Made by a program: the position numbers and the translations under genes. A stretch of DNA of 16,054 bases from CALVUJ01 sp045119835 (lineage in GTDB: Bacteria; Bacillota_I; Bacilli_A; RFN20; DUOF01). Location of the stretch: the NCBI GenBank assembly GCA_045119835.1, contig JBGVED010000019.1:1-16054 (forward strand), read 5' to 3'. Positions 14,951 through 16,054 of the stretch are shown here, one piece after another (the first letter of the stretch is position 1; the number at the start of each line of letters is the position of its first letter). Below the pieces are notes generated by a model, which saw only the letters and a list, made by a program, of their open reading frames with translations, was not told where the DNA came from and did no database searches.

Positions 14951-14957
14951 AATTTAA

Positions 14958-15974
14958 CTATTTACTATATCCATTAGGATTATTAGTTTGGAACTTCCAA
15001 GAGTCTTTACAAGCTTCTTTTATATCCTTGTTTGCATACCAATCTAATTCCTTATTTGCCTTAGAACAATCCGCAAAACAAGCGTCTACATCTCCTGGTC
15101 TTCTATCTTGAATTTGATAAGGAACTTTAATATTATTTGCAGTTTCAAAAGCATTAACCATTTCTAGTACTGAAGTTCCTTTTCCTGTACCTAAATTATA
15201 GATTACAAGTCCTGATTTTTTACTTAGTTTAGTAAGTGCTGCTAGATGTCCTTTAGCTAAATCTACTACATGAATGTAATCTCTAACTCCTGTTCCATCT
15301 ACTGTATTATAATCTTTACCAAATACACCTAATTTTTCTCTTTTACCAATAGCAACTTGTGTGATATAAGGCATTAAGTTATTAGGGATATCATTAGGAT
15401 CTTCTCCGATTAATCCTGATGGATGCGCTCCAATTGGGTTGAAATATCTAAGTATTGCTATGTTTAAATTTGGATTAACTTTAGCAACATCTTTTAGTAT
15501 TTCTTCAATCATATATTTAGTTCTTCCATAAGGGTTTGTTACGCCACCTACTTCACACTCTTCTGTAAGAGGCAATACTTTAGGATCGCCATAAACAGTC
15601 GCACTGCTTGAGAATACAATGTTATTAACATTATATTTAAGCATTAACTCTAATAAGTTAATTGTTGTATTTAAATTATTATTGTAATACATTAATGGTT
15701 TACTAACAGATTCACCTACCGCTTTAAAACCAGCAAAATGAATTACATCTGTAATATTTTCTTTTTTAAATACTTCTTCTACTTTATCTTTATCCAAGAT
15801 ATTAATTTGATAGAATTTAGGTTTAATACCAGTTATTTTTTCAATTCTATCTAATACCTCTATTTTACTATTAGATAAATCATCTACTATGATTGGATCA
15901 TATCCTTTTTCTAATAATTCAACTACAGTATGGCTACCAATGTAACCTGCTCCTCCAGCAACTAATATTGACAT
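14958..15974 (-). CDS. galE: UDP-glucose 4-epimerase
   Basis: This complete 338-residue short-chain dehydrogenase-type epimerase interconverts UDP-glucose and UDP-galactose (some members also the N-acetyl forms) in the cytoplasm with bound NAD. Seen: the NAD-binding GGAGYIGSH at 7-15, HFAGFKAVGES 79-89, catalytic S124 in SSSATVYG, the Y149-x3-K153 pair in NPYGRTK, RYFNPIGAHPSG in the middle and RPGDVDACFAD near the C-terminus, all standard for GalE. Length is typical. ATG 15974 lies five bases after GGGAGGG. It has its own terminator, so it is probably transcribed alone, and it supplies UDP-galactose for the neighbouring polysaccharide genes or central galactose metabolism. Confidence 0.97.
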   Translation of the reverse strand: MSILVAGGAGYIGSHTVVELLEKGYDPIIVDDLSNSKIEVLDRIEKITGIKPKFYQINILDKDKVEEVFKKENITDVIHFAGFKAVGESVSKPLMYYNNNLNTTINLLELMLKYNVNNIVFSSSATVYGDPKVLPLTEECEVGGVTNPYGRTKYMIEEILKDVAKVNPNLNIAILRYFNPIGAHPSGLIGEDPNDIPNNLMPYITQVAIGKREKLGVFGKDYNTVDGTGVRDYIHVVDLAKGHLAALTKLSKKSGLVIYNLGTGKGTSVLEMVNAFETANNIKVPYQIQDRRPGDVDACFADCSKANKELDWYANKDIKEACKDSWKFQTNNPNGYSK

Positions 15975-16018
15975 AAAATCCCTCCCAATTCTTTTCCACT
16001 ATATTGTTGCACATTAAT

Positions 16019-16046
16019 ATAATATTGTTAACGAATTGTGTTTAAA
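16019..16046 (-). promoter_or_regulatory. Possible galE promoter
   Basis: On the minus strand TTTAAA (16041-16046), a 16-base spacer and TATTAT (16019-16024, 5 of 6 matches) lie about 45 bases before galE. Other -10 candidates exist in this AT-rich leader, so the assignment is tentative. Confidence 0.35.
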
Positions 16047-16054
16047 ACTTTTTT

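Noticed and set aside
1..16054. tRNA, rRNA, insertion sequences or a CRISPR array.
   Set aside because: No cloverleaf-like sequence, transposase reading frame, or short regular repeat-spacer pattern was seen, and intergenic gaps are all shorter than about 130 bases.

Overview
The window is a very AT-rich stretch of bacterial DNA in which every supportable gene lies on the minus strand, so transcription runs from right (position 16054) to left. Low G+C, strong AGGAGG-type ribosome binding sites, ATGA start/stop overlaps, and a Gram-positive style capsule locus (single-domain priming transferase plus a split PssD/PssE pair) point to a Bacillota-type organism, perhaps a gut lineage of Bacilli or Clostridia. 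TGA is used as a stop codon (ends of the genes at 5937, 11531 and 12028), so this is not a Mycoplasma-type code. The species cannot be named from the sequence.

Reading in the direction of transcription: (1) galE (UDP-glucose 4-epimerase), closed by a strong intrinsic terminator. (2) A Wzy-like membrane polymerase with its own -10 box and a leader hairpin around its ribosome binding site. (3) A small two-helix membrane protein of unknown function with a near-consensus promoter. (4) A hairpin with a U-tract that overlaps the ribosome binding site of the next gene. (5) A tightly packed surface-polysaccharide operon: priming sugar-phosphate transferase, Alg14-like and Alg13-like halves of a second glycosyltransferase, two GT-B (GT4-type) transferases, an O-antigen-ligase/Wzy-type polymerase, a GT2 transferase, a polysaccharide pyruvyl transferase, a second GT2 transferase and a Wzx flippase. 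(6) A separate two-helix membrane protein with an extracytoplasmic domain. (7) Three tandem KilA-N domain genes, the last cut by the window edge.

The polysaccharide genes form a coherent Wzx/Wzy pathway. The priming enzyme loads a sugar phosphate on undecaprenyl phosphate. PssD/PssE, two GT4s and two GT2s extend it, the pyruvyl transferase adds an acidic ketal, Wzx flips the repeat unit and a Wzy polymerises it. GalE can supply UDP-galactose. No chain-length/tyrosine-kinase (Wzd/Wze) genes are in view. Two different polymerase-like proteins are present.

The most unusual part is the KilA-N array (1-2366). The three paralogs share almost identical C-terminal halves but have diverged in the DNA-binding half. 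At the same codon position each carries a long near-perfect palindrome centred on TCGAATTCGA. The arm sequences differ between copies, yet each remains self-complementary. A second short palindrome (TTTGTAACAAA) recurs about 40 bases upstream of each start. This looks like a small family of putative DNA-binding proteins with paralog-specific sites inside their own genes. It is the best candidate here for an undescribed system.
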